DNA of 64,000 nucleotides from Hyphomicrobiales bacterium (GCA_017305555.1 JAFKKM010000009.1:166032-230031), one strand, 5' to 3'. Positions 11,052 to 20,480 are shown, counted from the stretch's first letter. Program-made: numbers and translations. Notes: generated by a model from the sequence alone, not told the origin.

Positions 11052-11381
11052 ATGGCGACGCGCATGAGCGATACCGTCATCAAGCCACGCACCAAGACTC
11101 AGACCAAGACCGTGCCAAAGACGGCACGGCCGCGCCTGCACAAGGTGATCCTCGTCAACGACGACTACACACCGCGCGACTTCGTGGTGAGCGTGCTCAA
11201 GGCTGAGTTCCGCATGACGGAGGATCAAGCCTATAAGGTGATGCTCACGGCGCATCAGCGTGGGGTTTGCGTCGTCGCGGTCTTCACCAAGGATGTCGCG
11301 GAGACGAAAGCGACGCGCGCGACCGACGCCGGCCGCGCCAAGGGCTATCCGCTCCTGTTCACCACCGAGCCGGAGGAATAA
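11052..11381 (+). CDS. clpS: ATP-dependent Clp protease adaptor ClpS
   Basis: This is a 109-residue ClpS with a basic, Lys/Thr-rich N-terminal tail (an alternative start at 11067 would remove five residues). The core KVILVNDDYTPRDFVV near 36-51 contains the NDD-Y-T residues that line the N-degron pocket, followed by HQRGVCVVAVFTKDVAETK, where other ClpS have a HxxG...Y segment. ClpS hands N-end-rule substrates with bulky first residues to ClpAP. The end AKGYPLLFTTEPEE and the substituted helix resemble the second, divergent ClpS paralogue (ClpS2) known in alphaproteobacteria more than canonical ClpS1. No clpA follows it. Confidence 0.9.
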   Translation: MATRMSDTVIKPRTKTQTKTVPKTARPRLHKVILVNDDYTPRDFVVSVLKAEFRMTEDQAYKVMLTAHQRGVCVVAVFTKDVAETKATRATDAGRAKGYPLLFTTEPEE

Positions 11382-11405
11382 CGCGGCTTCCGATGTCAGG
11401 CGACA

Positions 11406-12602
11406 TCATGCGCGCGGCGGTAAGGTCTCGTCGGTGAGTCCGTAAACACGCTCGGCGCGGCGGAAACCGGCGATCGGAAATTCGCCGAGATTGATCCAGC
11501 TTTCCGGCGCGGCAGCGGCAAAGCCTTCCGACGCAATGACGGTGCGGTTGAGATCGCTGGCGATCTTCTCGAGCCGCGCCGCGAGATTAACTGCCGGCCC
11601 AATGCATGTGAAATCGAGGCGATGACCGCCGCCGATATTGCCGTACAACACCTCGCCGACATGCAGCGCCAGCCCAAACCGAAACTTATCGAAGGTGACG
11701 CCGCCATGGCGAAACGCCATCGCCGCGACGCGCTCCCGGCTAGCCCGCGCCGCCGCCAGCACGCGGCTGCAAACCTCCACCGTATCGGCGCCGCCTTCGG
11801 CGATGGGAAATACCGCGAGCAGACCATCGCCCATAAACTTCAACACCTCGCCGCCGTGCTCCACGATGGGGTGAACCTGACAGTCGAAATAGAGATTGAG
11901 CACCTCCACCACCGCGCTCGGCGGCAGCGCGTCCGACAGCCGCGTGAAGCCGCGTAAATCCGACAGCCAGATCGCCGCCGACATGGTTTCGGTGTGGCCG
12001 CGCCGGATCTGCCCGGCGAGGATGCGCTGACCAGCGCGATTCCCGACATAGGTATCGAGCAACGCGGTCGCGGTGCGCTCCAGACGAATGATCTCGATGA
12101 CGCGCGCGACAGGCGCCATCAACGCCCGCAAAGCCTCGATCTCGGCTTCGGAAAAACCGCCCGGCGCCGTCGTCGTCCAGCTCACCGCATGGATCTCGCC
12201 ACTGAGAAAACGCAACGGCATCGCGATATAGTCGGTCATACGCTCGGCGCGCGCATCGACGAAGAAACTCGACCGCGTGTCGGCCAGGATATCGGCCTCA
12301 CGGTAACGCATCTCGCGGCCTTCGGCGTGAACGACCGCAAGCGGGCTATTGAGGAAGTCCTCATCCTCCTCGATGCCAAACGGCGCCGCATAAACGGTGA
12401 CGCCCTCGCCGCGCCGCCACGTAAAGCTCTGGCCGAACATCTGCGGATGCAGCGTGCGAACGAAAACGCCGACGCGCCACAGCGCGACCCCTGCCTCGAC
12501 AAGGCGCTCGCACAGTTGCTGCATCATCACTTCCGGCGTCACGCCGTTGCGCTCGCCGGCCGACACCCAGGTGGCAATGTCTCTCAGATTCTCAATCTGC
12601 AT
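11406..12602 (-). CDS. adenylate/guanylate cyclase (class III), copy A
   Basis: This 398-residue protein has a ~200-residue GAF-like N-terminal sensor region and a C-terminal class III catalytic domain. Catalytic-domain landmarks are WLSDLRGFTRLSD (first metal aspartate in SDLRGFT) near 218, the EVLKFMGDGLLAVFP segment near 262 (second metal aspartate in MGDG), ALHVGEVLYGNIGG and GPAVNLAARLE (transition-state Asn/Arg). It should make cAMP or cGMP; the base-selecting residues are not certain. It has no membrane segment, so it is probably a cytosolic sensor. It is followed in the same direction by no gene; copy B lies 62 bases upstream and both are probably one transcription unit. Confidence 0.9.
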   Translation of the reverse strand: MQIENLRDIATWVSAGERNGVTPEVMMQQLCERLVEAGVALWRVGVFVRTLHPQMFGQSFTWRRGEGVTVYAAPFGIEEDEDFLNSPLAVVHAEGREMRYREADILADTRSSFFVDARAERMTDYIAMPLRFLSGEIHAVSWTTTAPGGFSEAEIEALRALMAPVARVIEIIRLERTATALLDTYVGNRAGQRILAGQIRRGHTETMSAAIWLSDLRGFTRLSDALPPSAVVEVLNLYFDCQVHPIVEHGGEVLKFMGDGLLAVFPIAEGGADTVEVCSRVLAAARASRERVAAMAFRHGGVTFDKFRFGLALHVGEVLYGNIGGGHRLDFTCIGPAVNLAARLEKIASDLNRTVIASEGFAAAAPESWINLGEFPIAGFRRAERVYGLTDETLPPRA

Positions 12603-12664
12603 CTCAGCAATCCGCTAGGGTAGCGTCTCTCTCGATAAGCCTTGCGCCAATCCGCTTCCAGTCC

Positions 12665-13852
12665 TCAACCTTGCTCCGACAGCGTTTCGCCATAGACATG
12701 CTCGGCGCGACGAAAACCGGCAATCGGAAATTCACCAAGGTCGGCCCAACCTTCGGAGAAGGCGCCGGCGAACGCCGACGACGCCACCACCGTTCGATTG
12801 AGCGCACCGGCGATCTTTTCCAGCCGCGCCGCAAGATTGACGGCAGGGCCGATACAGGTGAAATCGAGGCGATCCCCGCCACCGATATTGCCGTAAAGCA
12901 CTTGCCCGACATGCAGCGCGAGCCCGAAGCGGAATGCGCCGAGGAGTTCGTCGCCAATGGCATATTCGAGGCTTGCGACATTGGCGCGACTGGCCCTGGC
13001 GGCTTGCAAAACCGCCTGAGAGACCGTCCGCATGTCGGTGCCGTCCTCAGCGACCGGGAAAACGGCCAGCAGCCCGTCGCCCATGAATTTCAGAACCTCG
13101 CCGCCGTGTTCGAGAATCGGCGCCACCTGGCAATCGAAATACCGATTGAGCAATTCGACAACAGCATCCGGCGGCAGGCGATCCGACAGCGGCGTGAAGC
13201 CGCGCAAATCCGACAGCCAGATCACCGCGCGCATGGTCTCGGTGTGGCCACGGCGAATCTGACCGGCAAGAATGCGCTGGCCGGCGCGCGGTCCGACATA
13301 ATTGTCGAGCAATCCGGCTGCGGTTCGCCGCAACAGAAAAATCTCGATCATCCGCGACAGCGGCGCATGAATGGCGCGCAATTCGTCGAGATCGGTCTCG
13401 GTAAACCCACCTTCTCGCCGTGTCGACCAACTCAAGGCCTCGCGCTGGCCATCGGAGAACGTGATGGGCAGCGCGAAGTAGTCGGTGACGCCCTCGGCTC
13501 GCATCGAAGCAAGGAAAGAGGAATTGCCGATGGCGTCGACGTCACGCAGGCATCGCCGCACTTCGCGACCGGTATTGTAGACGGTCGAGAGCGGGCTCGA
13601 GAGGTAGTCATCGGATTCCTCGACCCCGTATGATGCCGAGGTCACCGAGACGCCGGTTTCCGCGCGCCAGATGAAACCGCGACCGGACATCGTGGGATGC
13701 AAGGTGCTGACGAACACGCCGACCCGCCAGATCGGAATGCCGCAGGCTACGATGCGTTCGCAACTCTCTGTGACGAAGGAGCCAACCTGTGGCGCGGATT
13801 GCGCCCCATCGATCAGCCAGTCCGCCACGCTTTGGAGACGACCGGCTTGCAT
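12665..13852 (-). CDS. adenylate/guanylate cyclase (class III), copy B
   Basis: A 395-residue paralogue of the neighbouring cyclase with the same layout. The N-terminal ~200 residues share landmarks such as WRVGVFVSTLHP and FIWRAETGVSV with copy A. The catalytic part has WLSDLRGFTPLSD, EVLKFMGDGLLAVFP, ALHVGQVLYGNIGGG and GPAVNLAARLE, all metal and transition-state residues intact. The two genes clearly arose by tandem duplication and differ mainly in the sensor half, which suggests different input signals. The start ATG at 13852 lies 11 bases from the aroC stop, so aroC-cyclase-cyclase may be co-transcribed. Confidence 0.9.
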   Translation of the reverse strand: MQAGRLQSVADWLIDGAQSAPQVGSFVTESCERIVACGIPIWRVGVFVSTLHPTMSGRGFIWRAETGVSVTSASYGVEESDDYLSSPLSTVYNTGREVRRCLRDVDAIGNSSFLASMRAEGVTDYFALPITFSDGQREALSWSTRREGGFTETDLDELRAIHAPLSRMIEIFLLRRTAAGLLDNYVGPRAGQRILAGQIRRGHTETMRAVIWLSDLRGFTPLSDRLPPDAVVELLNRYFDCQVAPILEHGGEVLKFMGDGLLAVFPVAEDGTDMRTVSQAVLQAARASRANVASLEYAIGDELLGAFRFGLALHVGQVLYGNIGGGDRLDFTCIGPAVNLAARLEKIAGALNRTVVASSAFAGAFSEGWADLGEFPIAGFRRAEHVYGETLSEQG

Positions 13853-13863
13853 CCGAGACCGCC

Positions 13864-14949
13864 CTAGCCCACCTGCCCGCGATGGCGCAGCAGATGATCC
13901 GCCAGCACGCAGGCCATCATCGCTTCGCCGACCGGCACCGCGCGAATGCCGACGCAGGGATCGTGACGGCCCTTGGTCATGATGTCGGTGTCGGCACCGC
14001 TGCGGTCGATGGTCCGACGCGGCGACAGGATCGATGACGTCGGCTTCACCGCAAAGCGCACGACCACCGGCTGCCCGGTGGAAATACCGCCGAGAATGCC
14101 GCCAGCGTGATTGGAGAGGAAACTCGGCCCGTTGTTACCCATTCGCATCTCGTCGGCATTCTGTTCGCCGGACAGCGCGGCAGCATTGAAGCCCTCGCCG
14201 ATCTCGACGCCCTTCACCGCGTTGATGCTCATCATTGCCGTAGCGAGATCGCTGTCGAGCTTGGCGTAGATCGGCGCGCCGAGCCCTGCCGGCACGCCTT
14301 CGGCCACCACCTCGATCACCGCGCCGATGGACGAACCGCTTTTGCGGATGCCGTCGAGATAACTTTCGAAGAACGCGGCCTTGTCCTTATCGGGACAGAA
14401 GAACGGATTGCGCGCCACCTCGTCCCAATCCCACTTTTCGCGATCGATCTTGTGCAGCCCCATCTGCACCAGCGCGGCGCGCACCGTCATACCGGGAATG
14501 ACCTTGCGCGCCACCGCGCCGGCGGCAACGCGGCTCGCCGTTTCCCGCGCCGAGGAGCGGCCGCCACCGCGATAATCACGGATGCCGTATTTCGACTCGT
14601 AGGTGAAGTCGGCGTGGCCGGGACGATACTTGTCCTTGATGTCGGAATAGTCCTTCGAGCGCTGATCGGTGTTCTCGATCAACAGCGCGATCGGCGTGCC
14701 GGTGGTCACCTGCACCCCGCTCTCGGGATGGGCCATCACGCCGGACAGGATTTTCACCTGGTCCGCCTCCTGCCGCTGCGTGGTGAAACGCGACTGGCCA
14801 GGGCGGCGGCGGTCAAGGTCCTGCTGGATGTCCTCGGCCGCGAGCGGGATCAGCGGCGGGCAGCCATCGACCACGCAGCCGATCGCCACTCCATGGCTCT
14901 CGCCGAAGGTGGTGACGCGGAACAGATGGCCGAAGGTGTTGTGGGACAT
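13864..14949 (-). CDS. aroC: chorismate synthase
   Basis: A full-length 361-residue enzyme that converts 5-enolpyruvylshikimate 3-phosphate to chorismate with reduced FMN, the last step of the shikimate pathway. All three family signatures are present: [17 protein letters not shown] near the N-terminus, [16 protein letters not shown] near 49-64, and [20 protein letters not shown] near 128-147. The C-terminal FAVKPTSSI and KGRHDPCVG segments are also normal. The start [17 protein letters not shown] is typical. Confidence 0.97.
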   Translation of the reverse strand: MSHNTFGHLFRVTTFGESHGVAIGCVVDGCPPLIPLAAEDIQQDLDRRRPGQSRFTTQRQEADQVKILSGVMAHPESGVQVTTGTPIALLIENTDQRSKDYSDIKDKYRPGHADFTYESKYGIRDYRGGGRSSARETASRVAAGAVARKVIPGMTVRAALVQMGLHKIDREKWDWDEVARNPFFCPDKDKAAFFESYLDGIRKSGSSIGAVIEVVAEGVPAGLGAPIYAKLDSDLATAMMSINAVKGVEIGEGFNAAALSGEQNADEMRMGNNGPSFLSNHAGGILGGISTGQPVVVRFAVKPTSSILSPRRTIDRSGADTDIMTKGRHDPCVGIRAVPVGEAMMACVLADHLLRHRGQVG

Positions 14950-15029
14950 GCACCCGCCTCAAAGTAGCGATTTTCGCTATATCTCGTAGCGACTTGTTGC
15001 GAGAATCGCAAATTCTGCAGCAAACCAGC

Positions 15030-15629
15030 TCAGCTATACTTCGCCAGCGACCCGCCGCTAAAAACGTACACAGCGCCCTGTTCGATAAAGAGGTCCGCCG
15101 CCTTCTCCGGCGACGCAACGCCGACCGCCACCATCAGCGCCCGCGCCGTGCCGCCGTGGGACACCGCGACGGTGTCCCCCAGCAACGACCCATACCATTT
15201 CCGCATCCGCTGCGTGACCGACACATAGCTTTCGCCACCCGGCGGCGAGACGTGCCACTTGTCCCGCTCGCGTTCCGCGAACAGATCGGGATGCGAGGCG
15301 CGCATCTCCGGTAGTGTCGAGCCCTCCCACTCCCCATAGGCAATTTCGCGCAGGCGGTCATCGATCGCGAAACCGTCCGGCGGCAGGGCGAGTTCGGTTC
15401 GCACCAACTCCATGGTGACGCGCGCGCGCACCAAGGGGCTCGCGACGAACGCAAAAGCATCCAACGCTTGACCGTTGCGCGCGACCAGATCGCCGAGAAT
15501 ATCGCCGGCGTGCGCTGCCTGCGTGCGACCGAGATCGTTGAGCGGAATATCCTTGGAGCCCTGGAAGCGGCCCGCGGCATTCCACGCCGTCTCGCCGTGG
15601 CGGATGAAGTAGATCGTGGGTGGGGACAT
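15030..15629 (-). CDS. histidine phosphatase family protein (phosphoglycerate-mutase-like)
   Basis: A 199-residue protein of the branch-1 histidine phosphatase superfamily. YFIRHGETAWN at residues ~6-16 carries the catalytic RHG, the arginine in ASPLVRARVTMEL and the glutamate-containing YGEWEGSTLPE support the phosphate pocket, and VSHGGTARALM near 160 gives the second catalytic His. The substrate may be a phosphosugar, phosphoglycerate or a nucleotide; it cannot be told from sequence. The gene lies between aroC and fabI, all on the minus strand. Confidence 0.9.
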   Translation of the reverse strand: MSPPTIYFIRHGETAWNAAGRFQGSKDIPLNDLGRTQAAHAGDILGDLVARNGQALDAFAFVASPLVRARVTMELVRTELALPPDGFAIDDRLREIAYGEWEGSTLPEMRASHPDLFAERERDKWHVSPPGGESYVSVTQRMRKWYGSLLGDTVAVSHGGTARALMVAVGVASPEKAADLFIEQGAVYVFSGGSLAKYS

Positions 15630-15655
15630 TGTCGAAAGTTTCTCGGTCTTACTGT

Positions 15656-15766
15656 GTCATTGCGACGAGCATCCAGATCCCGTGCTTCGCGCTGTCCGGG
15701 CGGGAGCTCCGCGACGGAACAATACAGAAGTTCCTAGAAGGTGTGGATCGCTTCGCTCGCAATGAC
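15656..15766. repeat. intergenic inverted-repeat element (REP-like)
   Basis: GTCATTGCGA at 15656-15665 is mirrored by TCGCAATGAC at 15757-15766, a perfect 10-bp terminal inverted repeat bounding a 111-base element between two same-strand genes. The arm and the adjoining GGATCGCTTCGCTCGCAATGAC resemble a palindromic element that I recall as abundant in Bradyrhizobium/Rhodopseudomonas/Nitrobacter intergenic DNA. Copy number cannot be counted here. Confidence 0.65.
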
Positions 15767-15811
15767 GGTCGCTACTGTTCGCGGATACGTGTGGTTCACA
15801 CCGTTGCAGAA

Positions 15812-16630
15812 TCAATCCTTCGCCAGCGAGATGTCCGGCGCGTCAGGGCGCTTCATGCCGACGACATGATAGCCGGAATCGACGTGATGCACCTCGCCGG
15901 TGACGCCGCGCGACAGGCTTGAGAGGAAATACATCGCGCTGTCGCCAACCTCCTCGATGGTCACGGTGCGGCGCATCGGCGCGTTGTATTCATTCCATTT
16001 CAGAATGTAACGGAAGTCGCCGATGCCGGATGCGGCCAGCGTCTTGATCGGCCCCGCCGACAGGGCGTTGACGCGGATGTTCTTCTCGCCAAGGTCGGCG
16101 GCCAGATAACGCACGCTCGCCTCCAGCGCCGCCTTGGCCACGCCCATGACGTTATAGTGCGGCATCCACTTCTCGGCGCCGTAGTAGGTCAGCGTGAGGA
16201 TCGAGCCGCCATCGGTCATCAATTTCTCGGCGCGTTGTGCAACGGCCGTGAGCGAATAGCACGAGATCAGCATGGTCTTGCTGAAGTTGTCGGCGGTGGT
16301 CTCGATGTAGCGGCCGTCGAGTTCGTCCTTGTCGGAAAACGCGATGGCGTGGACCACGAAATCGATCTTGCCCCACTGCTTCCTGGCTTCGTCGAACACC
16401 GCGTCGATGGTCGCGGGATCGGTGACGTCGCAATGGCCGAGCAGGATGCCGCCGAGTTCCGCGGCCAACGGCTCAACCCGTTTCTTCAGCGCGTCACCCT
16501 GCCAGGTCAGCGCGATCTCCGCCCCCTGCGCCCGGCAGGCCTTGGCGATGCCCCAGGCGATCGAGCGGTTGTTGGCGACGCCGAGGATGATCCCGCGCTT
16601 GCCCTGCATCAGGCCTGAATTCTGTCCCAT
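15812..16630 (-). CDS. fabI: enoyl-[acyl-carrier-protein] reductase (NADH), FabI
   Basis: A short-chain-dehydrogenase-type enoyl-ACP reductase, the last step of each fatty-acid elongation round. The NAD site has the atypical FabI form GKRGIILGVANNRSIAWGIA. The catalytic Tyr-x6-Lys is seen in YYGAEKWMPHYNVMGVAKAALE (quoted in part: YNVMGVAK), and LSAGPIKTLAASGI is the flexible substrate loop. I chose the ATG at 16630 (MGQNSGLMQGKRG), which matches the usual N-terminus; an upstream in-frame ATG at 16642 would add four residues. At 272 residues it is the normal length. Confidence 0.94.
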   Translation of the reverse strand: MGQNSGLMQGKRGIILGVANNRSIAWGIAKACRAQGAEIALTWQGDALKKRVEPLAAELGGILLGHCDVTDPATIDAVFDEARKQWGKIDFVVHAIAFSDKDELDGRYIETTADNFSKTMLISCYSLTAVAQRAEKLMTDGGSILTLTYYGAEKWMPHYNVMGVAKAALEASVRYLAADLGEKNIRVNALSAGPIKTLAASGIGDFRYILKWNEYNAPMRRTVTIEEVGDSAMYFLSSLSRGVTGEVHHVDSGYHVVGMKRPDAPDISLAKD

Positions 16631-16877
16631 TCCATGTCCCATCGATCCAATGCCGGCCGATTGCCAGCCCTTCCGGGTACACCAGTGCCGAGGCTGGGCA
16701 AAGCCAAAAATGACCCGAAAACGTGCTGTTTTGAGGCGAAAAAGTTAACGGCCGGAATAGCCGCGCGGGACCGGTGTTCTATCGGCATGGGCGCGGGGCC
16801 TGCTATAGCCGAACCGGCATTGCCCAGCACGTAACCACCCGGCGCGGGTTCGCATACGTTGAGATGACAACACGGCA

Positions 16878-17366
16878 ATGAACACATTTCGCGACAGTGT
16901 CGAAGCCATGATCCCGGCGCTGCGCCGCTACGCGCGAGCACTGACGCGCGACGCCGATGTCGCCGACGATCTGGTGCAGGACACCCTGCTCCGCGCGCTG
17001 CGCTCGGAGCGGCTGTTCATCGGCGGCGATCTTCGGAGCTGGCTTTACACGATCCTCACCAACCTCAATCGCAATCGCCGCCGCTCGCTGGCGCGCAAGC
17101 CCTCCTTCGCGCCGTTGCAGGACGCCGCCGCCGGCGCCAGCGGGACCGAGGCCGAAGGCCGCGACATCGCGCGCGCGCTGGCAACGCTGGTGGACGATCA
17201 ACGTGCGGTTCTGCTGCTGGTGACCCTGGAGGGCCTGACCTATCGGGAGATCGCCGACATTCAGGGCGTGCCGATCGGCACCGTGATGTCGCGCCTCGCC
17301 CGCGCCCGTGCCCACATGAAAGCCGCACTCGATGGCGAGCGCCCGGCGCTCCGCCGCGTCAAGTAA
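16878..17366 (+). CDS. ECF-type RNA polymerase sigma factor
   Basis: A 162-residue sigma factor with only regions 2 and 4. Region 2 reads DLVQDTLLRALRSERLF (residues ~29-45, the core-binding and -10 part), and region 4 reads LTYREIADIQGVPIGTVMSRLARAR (residues ~119-143, quoted in part: REIADIQGVPIGTVMSRL), a helix-turn-helix for the -35 element. The partner anti-sigma gene starts 26 bases after its stop, a standard ECF pair. The signal and regulon are unknown. A GTAAC ... CGTT pair near 16828-16860 could be an autoregulated promoter but the spacing is long. Confidence 0.92.
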   Translation: MNTFRDSVEAMIPALRRYARALTRDADVADDLVQDTLLRALRSERLFIGGDLRSWLYTILTNLNRNRRRSLARKPSFAPLQDAAAGASGTEAEGRDIARALATLVDDQRAVLLLVTLEGLTYREIADIQGVPIGTVMSRLARARAHMKAALDGERPALRRVK

Positions 17367-17392
17367 TTCGAGCGAGACGAGAAGAGACGACC

Positions 17393-18166
17393 ATGACCGA
17401 ACCCAACATTCCCGTAACCGAAGACGAGTTGCATGCCTACATCGATAACGAACTGCCGGCAGAACGCCGCGACGATGTCGAGGCATGGCTCATCACTCAT
17501 CCCGAAGATGCCGAACGCGTCCGATCATGGCGAGCGATGGCGGAGGCGCTGCACGCACGCTACGATGCGGTCGCGGACGAACCGGTGCCCGCACGGCTTG
17601 AGATTGAACGGCTGGCCCGCCCGCAGCGCCGCATGCTGTACGGCGCGATCGCCGCGACGCTCGCCGCGTTCGTCATCGGTGGCGCGACGGGATGGTTGGC
17701 GCATGGAGTCAACGCTGCGCCGTCGTCATTGCGAGCCTTCACGCTCGACGCGCTGGAAGCACACCGGCTTTACGTTGTGGAAGTGCGCCATCCGGTCGAG
17801 GTCGCGGGCTCGGAGCGCGCGCATCTGCAACAGTGGCTGTCGCGACGCGTCGGCTACGCAATCAAGGCGCCGGAACTGGATGCATCCGGATTGAAGCTGG
17901 TGGGCGGCCGCCTTCTGCCCGGACCGACAGCGCCCGCGGCCTTCCTGATGTACGAGAGCCCGACCGGCGAACGCTTCACGTTGTATACATCGCGCGCCGC
18001 CGCGCCGACGACGCAGATGCGCTATGTGACGCGCGCCAGCGACGGCGCGTTGTACTGGTCGGATCGCGGCGTCGGCTACGTGCTGTCCGGCCCCGACGAT
18101 AACAAGAACCGCCTCGAACAAGTCGCGCGCGCTGTTTACGATCAGACCGAAAAGAATGGAGGCTGA
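17393..18166 (+). CDS. transmembrane anti-sigma factor
   Basis: A 257-residue protein. The first ~45 residues (EDELHAYIDNELPAERRDDVEAW..., quoted in part) form a typical cytoplasmic anti-sigma helical domain. A single membrane helix follows at about residues 83-108 (MLYGAIAATLAAFVIGGATG), then a ~150-residue periplasmic domain without cysteines. There is no HxxxCxxC zinc motif, so it is not a redox zinc anti-sigma factor of the ZAS type. It should hold the upstream ECF sigma at the membrane until an envelope signal acts. Confidence 0.88.
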   Translation: MTEPNIPVTEDELHAYIDNELPAERRDDVEAWLITHPEDAERVRSWRAMAEALHARYDAVADEPVPARLEIERLARPQRRMLYGAIAATLAAFVIGGATGWLAHGVNAAPSSLRAFTLDALEAHRLYVVEVRHPVEVAGSERAHLQQWLSRRVGYAIKAPELDASGLKLVGGRLLPGPTAPAAFLMYESPTGERFTLYTSRAAAPTTQMRYVTRASDGALYWSDRGVGYVLSGPDDNKNRLEQVARAVYDQTEKNGG

Positions 18167-18208
18167 GGTATGCATCTCGGGACACACGCTAACGACAGCC
18201 ATTAGAAG

Positions 18209-19153
18209 CTACGCTGTCAGCAACCGCTCCGCGGCCTCCTCGGCGCGCGCATAACCGGGATAATCACCCTTGCCGCCGACGATCTCGATCGGACCCGACC
18301 CGATCGGCCCGGTGAGTTTCGGATCGGTGGCAATGAAGACGCCGATCAACGGCACCGCATAGGCGGCGGCGAGATGCAGCAGGCCGGTATCGACGCCGAC
18401 CACCAGCGACGCATTTGCAATCACTTGCGCGGTTTCATCGAGCGGGCGGCGCGGTAACACTTCAGCGCCCTTGATCGCGCCAGCTAGCCGTTCGCTGCGC
18501 ACGCGCTCGGCTTCGGTGCCCCACGGGAGCAGAACGCCCAAACCTCTTCGCCGCAACGCTTGTCCCAGACCGATCCAGTTGGATTCGCGCCACTCCTTGT
18601 CGGCGCGCGATGTGCCGTGCAGTAGCACCGCGTAAGGGGAAGAAGATACACCCTGACGCGACAACCCATAGTCGATGACCTCAGAGGGAACGAAATCCAG
18701 CGACAGTCCCGCAAGCGCGCGATTGCGTAACACTGCGTGCTGATCTTTCGCGACAGCATGACGAACATCGTAGAACCATGACGCCACCGGCTCACGAATG
18801 CTGCGGCGGTCATAACCGTGACGCTCGCCTTGCGCCTGCGCCGCGATCAATGCCGATCGAAACAATCCCTGAGTATCGACGACACGGTCATATCGACGGC
18901 CGCGCAGGACACTCCGGAATGTCGCAACATCCTGCCATGTCGAAGGTGACAGCACTCCACGACGCCAGCGCCGTGTTGCGACCGCGATGACTTCGTTAAC
19001 GCCGGGATGTAATCGCACCAAAGGCAGGAACGCCTCCTCGACCACCCAGCCAATATGCGCATCCGGCCAGCGCCGACGCGCCTCGGTCACTGCCGGCATG
19101 TTGTGCACGACATCGCCGAGCGACGAGGTCTTAACAAACAGGAGAGAATCCAT
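18209..19153 (-). CDS. waaC: lipopolysaccharide heptosyltransferase I (GT9)
   Basis: From the ATG at 19153 (MDSLLFVKTSSLGDVVH) the protein has 314 residues; the 19 residues upstream in frame are not family-like. GT9 features are KTSSLGDVVHNMPAV at the N-terminus, YAVLLHGTSRADKEWRE around 190 (quoted in part: LLHGTSRADKEW), and VVGVDTGLLHLAAAYAVPLIG near 265, the sugar-nucleotide site. It adds the first L-glycero-D-manno-heptose to Kdo of the LPS inner core. It is divergent from galE, with which it shares a role in envelope sugars. Confidence 0.9.
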   Translation of the reverse strand: MDSLLFVKTSSLGDVVHNMPAVTEARRRWPDAHIGWVVEEAFLPLVRLHPGVNEVIAVATRRWRRGVLSPSTWQDVATFRSVLRGRRYDRVVDTQGLFRSALIAAQAQGERHGYDRRSIREPVASWFYDVRHAVAKDQHAVLRNRALAGLSLDFVPSEVIDYGLSRQGVSSSPYAVLLHGTSRADKEWRESNWIGLGQALRRRGLGVLLPWGTEAERVRSERLAGAIKGAEVLPRRPLDETAQVIANASLVVGVDTGLLHLAAAYAVPLIGVFIATDPKLTGPIGSGPIEIVGGKGDYPGYARAEEAAERLLTA

Positions 19154-19339
19154 CGTCGATAAAGGCTCGCATTGTTCGAAACCCGGTGAGGTTTTGGCAA
19201 CCATAAGCACGTTTCAAAGCCAAGATCACACCGAATCTGCGGTTCATTAGCCCAGTTTTACCTTGTCTGCACCGCTGCGGCCGTAGGCTTGCCTGCTTCT
19301 TGGCGCGCTGCGGGGCGCGGTAGATAACGGAAAGACCTC

Positions 19340-20356
19340 ATGACCGTACTCGTGACCGGCGGAGCGGGCTACATCGGCAGCCATATGGTTCTCGCATTGG
19401 TGGAAGCCGGCGAGAGCGTGGTGGTGATCGATAATCTATCGACCGGCTTTTCCTCCGCGCTACCGGAAGGCGTGCCGCTGTATATCGGCGACGCTGGGGA
19501 TGAGAATCTGGTCGCGGGCGTGATCGCCAATCACGATATCGATGCGATCATTCACTTCGCCGGATCCGTTGTGGTGCCGGACTCGATGCGCGACCCGCTC
19601 GGCTATTACCGCAACAACACCATGACCACGCGCAATCTGCTGGCTGCCGCGGTGCGCGGCAATGTGCGGCGCTTCATTTTTTCATCCACCGCCGCCGTCT
19701 ACGGCAACCCCGATCAGATGCCAGTGACGGAAGATGCGCCGACTCGGCCGCTATCGCCCTACGGCGCCTCGAAGCTGATGAGTGAGATCATGCTGCACGA
19801 TACCGCCGCCGCGCATGATTTCCAGTTCGTGGTGCTGCGCTATTTCAATGTCGCGGGCGCCGACCCTCTTGCCCGCATTGGCCTCGCGACCATCGGCGCC
19901 ACGCATCTGCTGAAGATCGCCGTGGAGGCCGCCACCGGTCAGCGCGCCAAGATCGACGTCTACGGTACCGACTACCCAACACAGGACGGCAGCTGCATTC
20001 GCGATTTCATCCACGTCAGCGATCTTGCTCAGGCACATCGCGCCGCTCTGGCTTATCTGCGGCAAGGTGGAACCTCGACGACGCTGAACTGCGGCTATGG
20101 GCGGGGCTATTCCGTGCTGGAGACCATCGAGGCCGTGCGCCGTGCAGCGGGCCACAACTTCGCGGTTCAATACGCGCCGCGCCGGCCGGGCGACATCATG
20201 ACGATGATCGCAGACACCGGCCGTATTCATGCGACGCTCGACTGGACACCACAATATGACGACCTCCCCACCATCGCCCGACATGCGCTGGCCTGGGAGG
20301 CAAAGCTCGCACAAACCCGTGACGGCGACCAATGGCGGCGGGCGGAATCGGCCTAA
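19340..20356 (+). CDS. galE: UDP-glucose 4-epimerase
   Basis: A 338-residue extended short-chain dehydrogenase. It has GGAGYIGSHM (GxxGxxG, NAD) at the N-terminus, DNLSTGF, FSSTAAVYGNP with the catalytic Ser/Thr, and the Tyr-x3-Lys in SPYGASKLMSE. CIRDFIHVSDLA and LNCGYGRGYSVLE are typical of GalE. It interconverts UDP-glucose and UDP-galactose for surface polysaccharides. The ATG at 19340 follows GGAAAG. An MsbA-like exporter follows 124 bases downstream on the same strand. Confidence 0.94.
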   Translation: MTVLVTGGAGYIGSHMVLALVEAGESVVVIDNLSTGFSSALPEGVPLYIGDAGDENLVAGVIANHDIDAIIHFAGSVVVPDSMRDPLGYYRNNTMTTRNLLAAAVRGNVRRFIFSSTAAVYGNPDQMPVTEDAPTRPLSPYGASKLMSEIMLHDTAAAHDFQFVVLRYFNVAGADPLARIGLATIGATHLLKIAVEAATGQRAKIDVYGTDYPTQDGSCIRDFIHVSDLAQAHRAALAYLRQGGTSTTLNCGYGRGYSVLETIEAVRRAAGHNFAVQYAPRRPGDIMTMIADTGRIHATLDWTPQYDDLPTIARHALAWEAKLAQTRDGDQWRRAESA

Positions 20357-20480
20357 AGGGATGGTAAAAACTCCGTTTCCGGCTTGAAAAAGCCGCGCAT
20401 AGCGGGCAATTGAGGCGGACATTCTCGCATACAACCCTGACGCGTGCCGACAACTCGCCGCACCCGTCACTGGAACGCGG

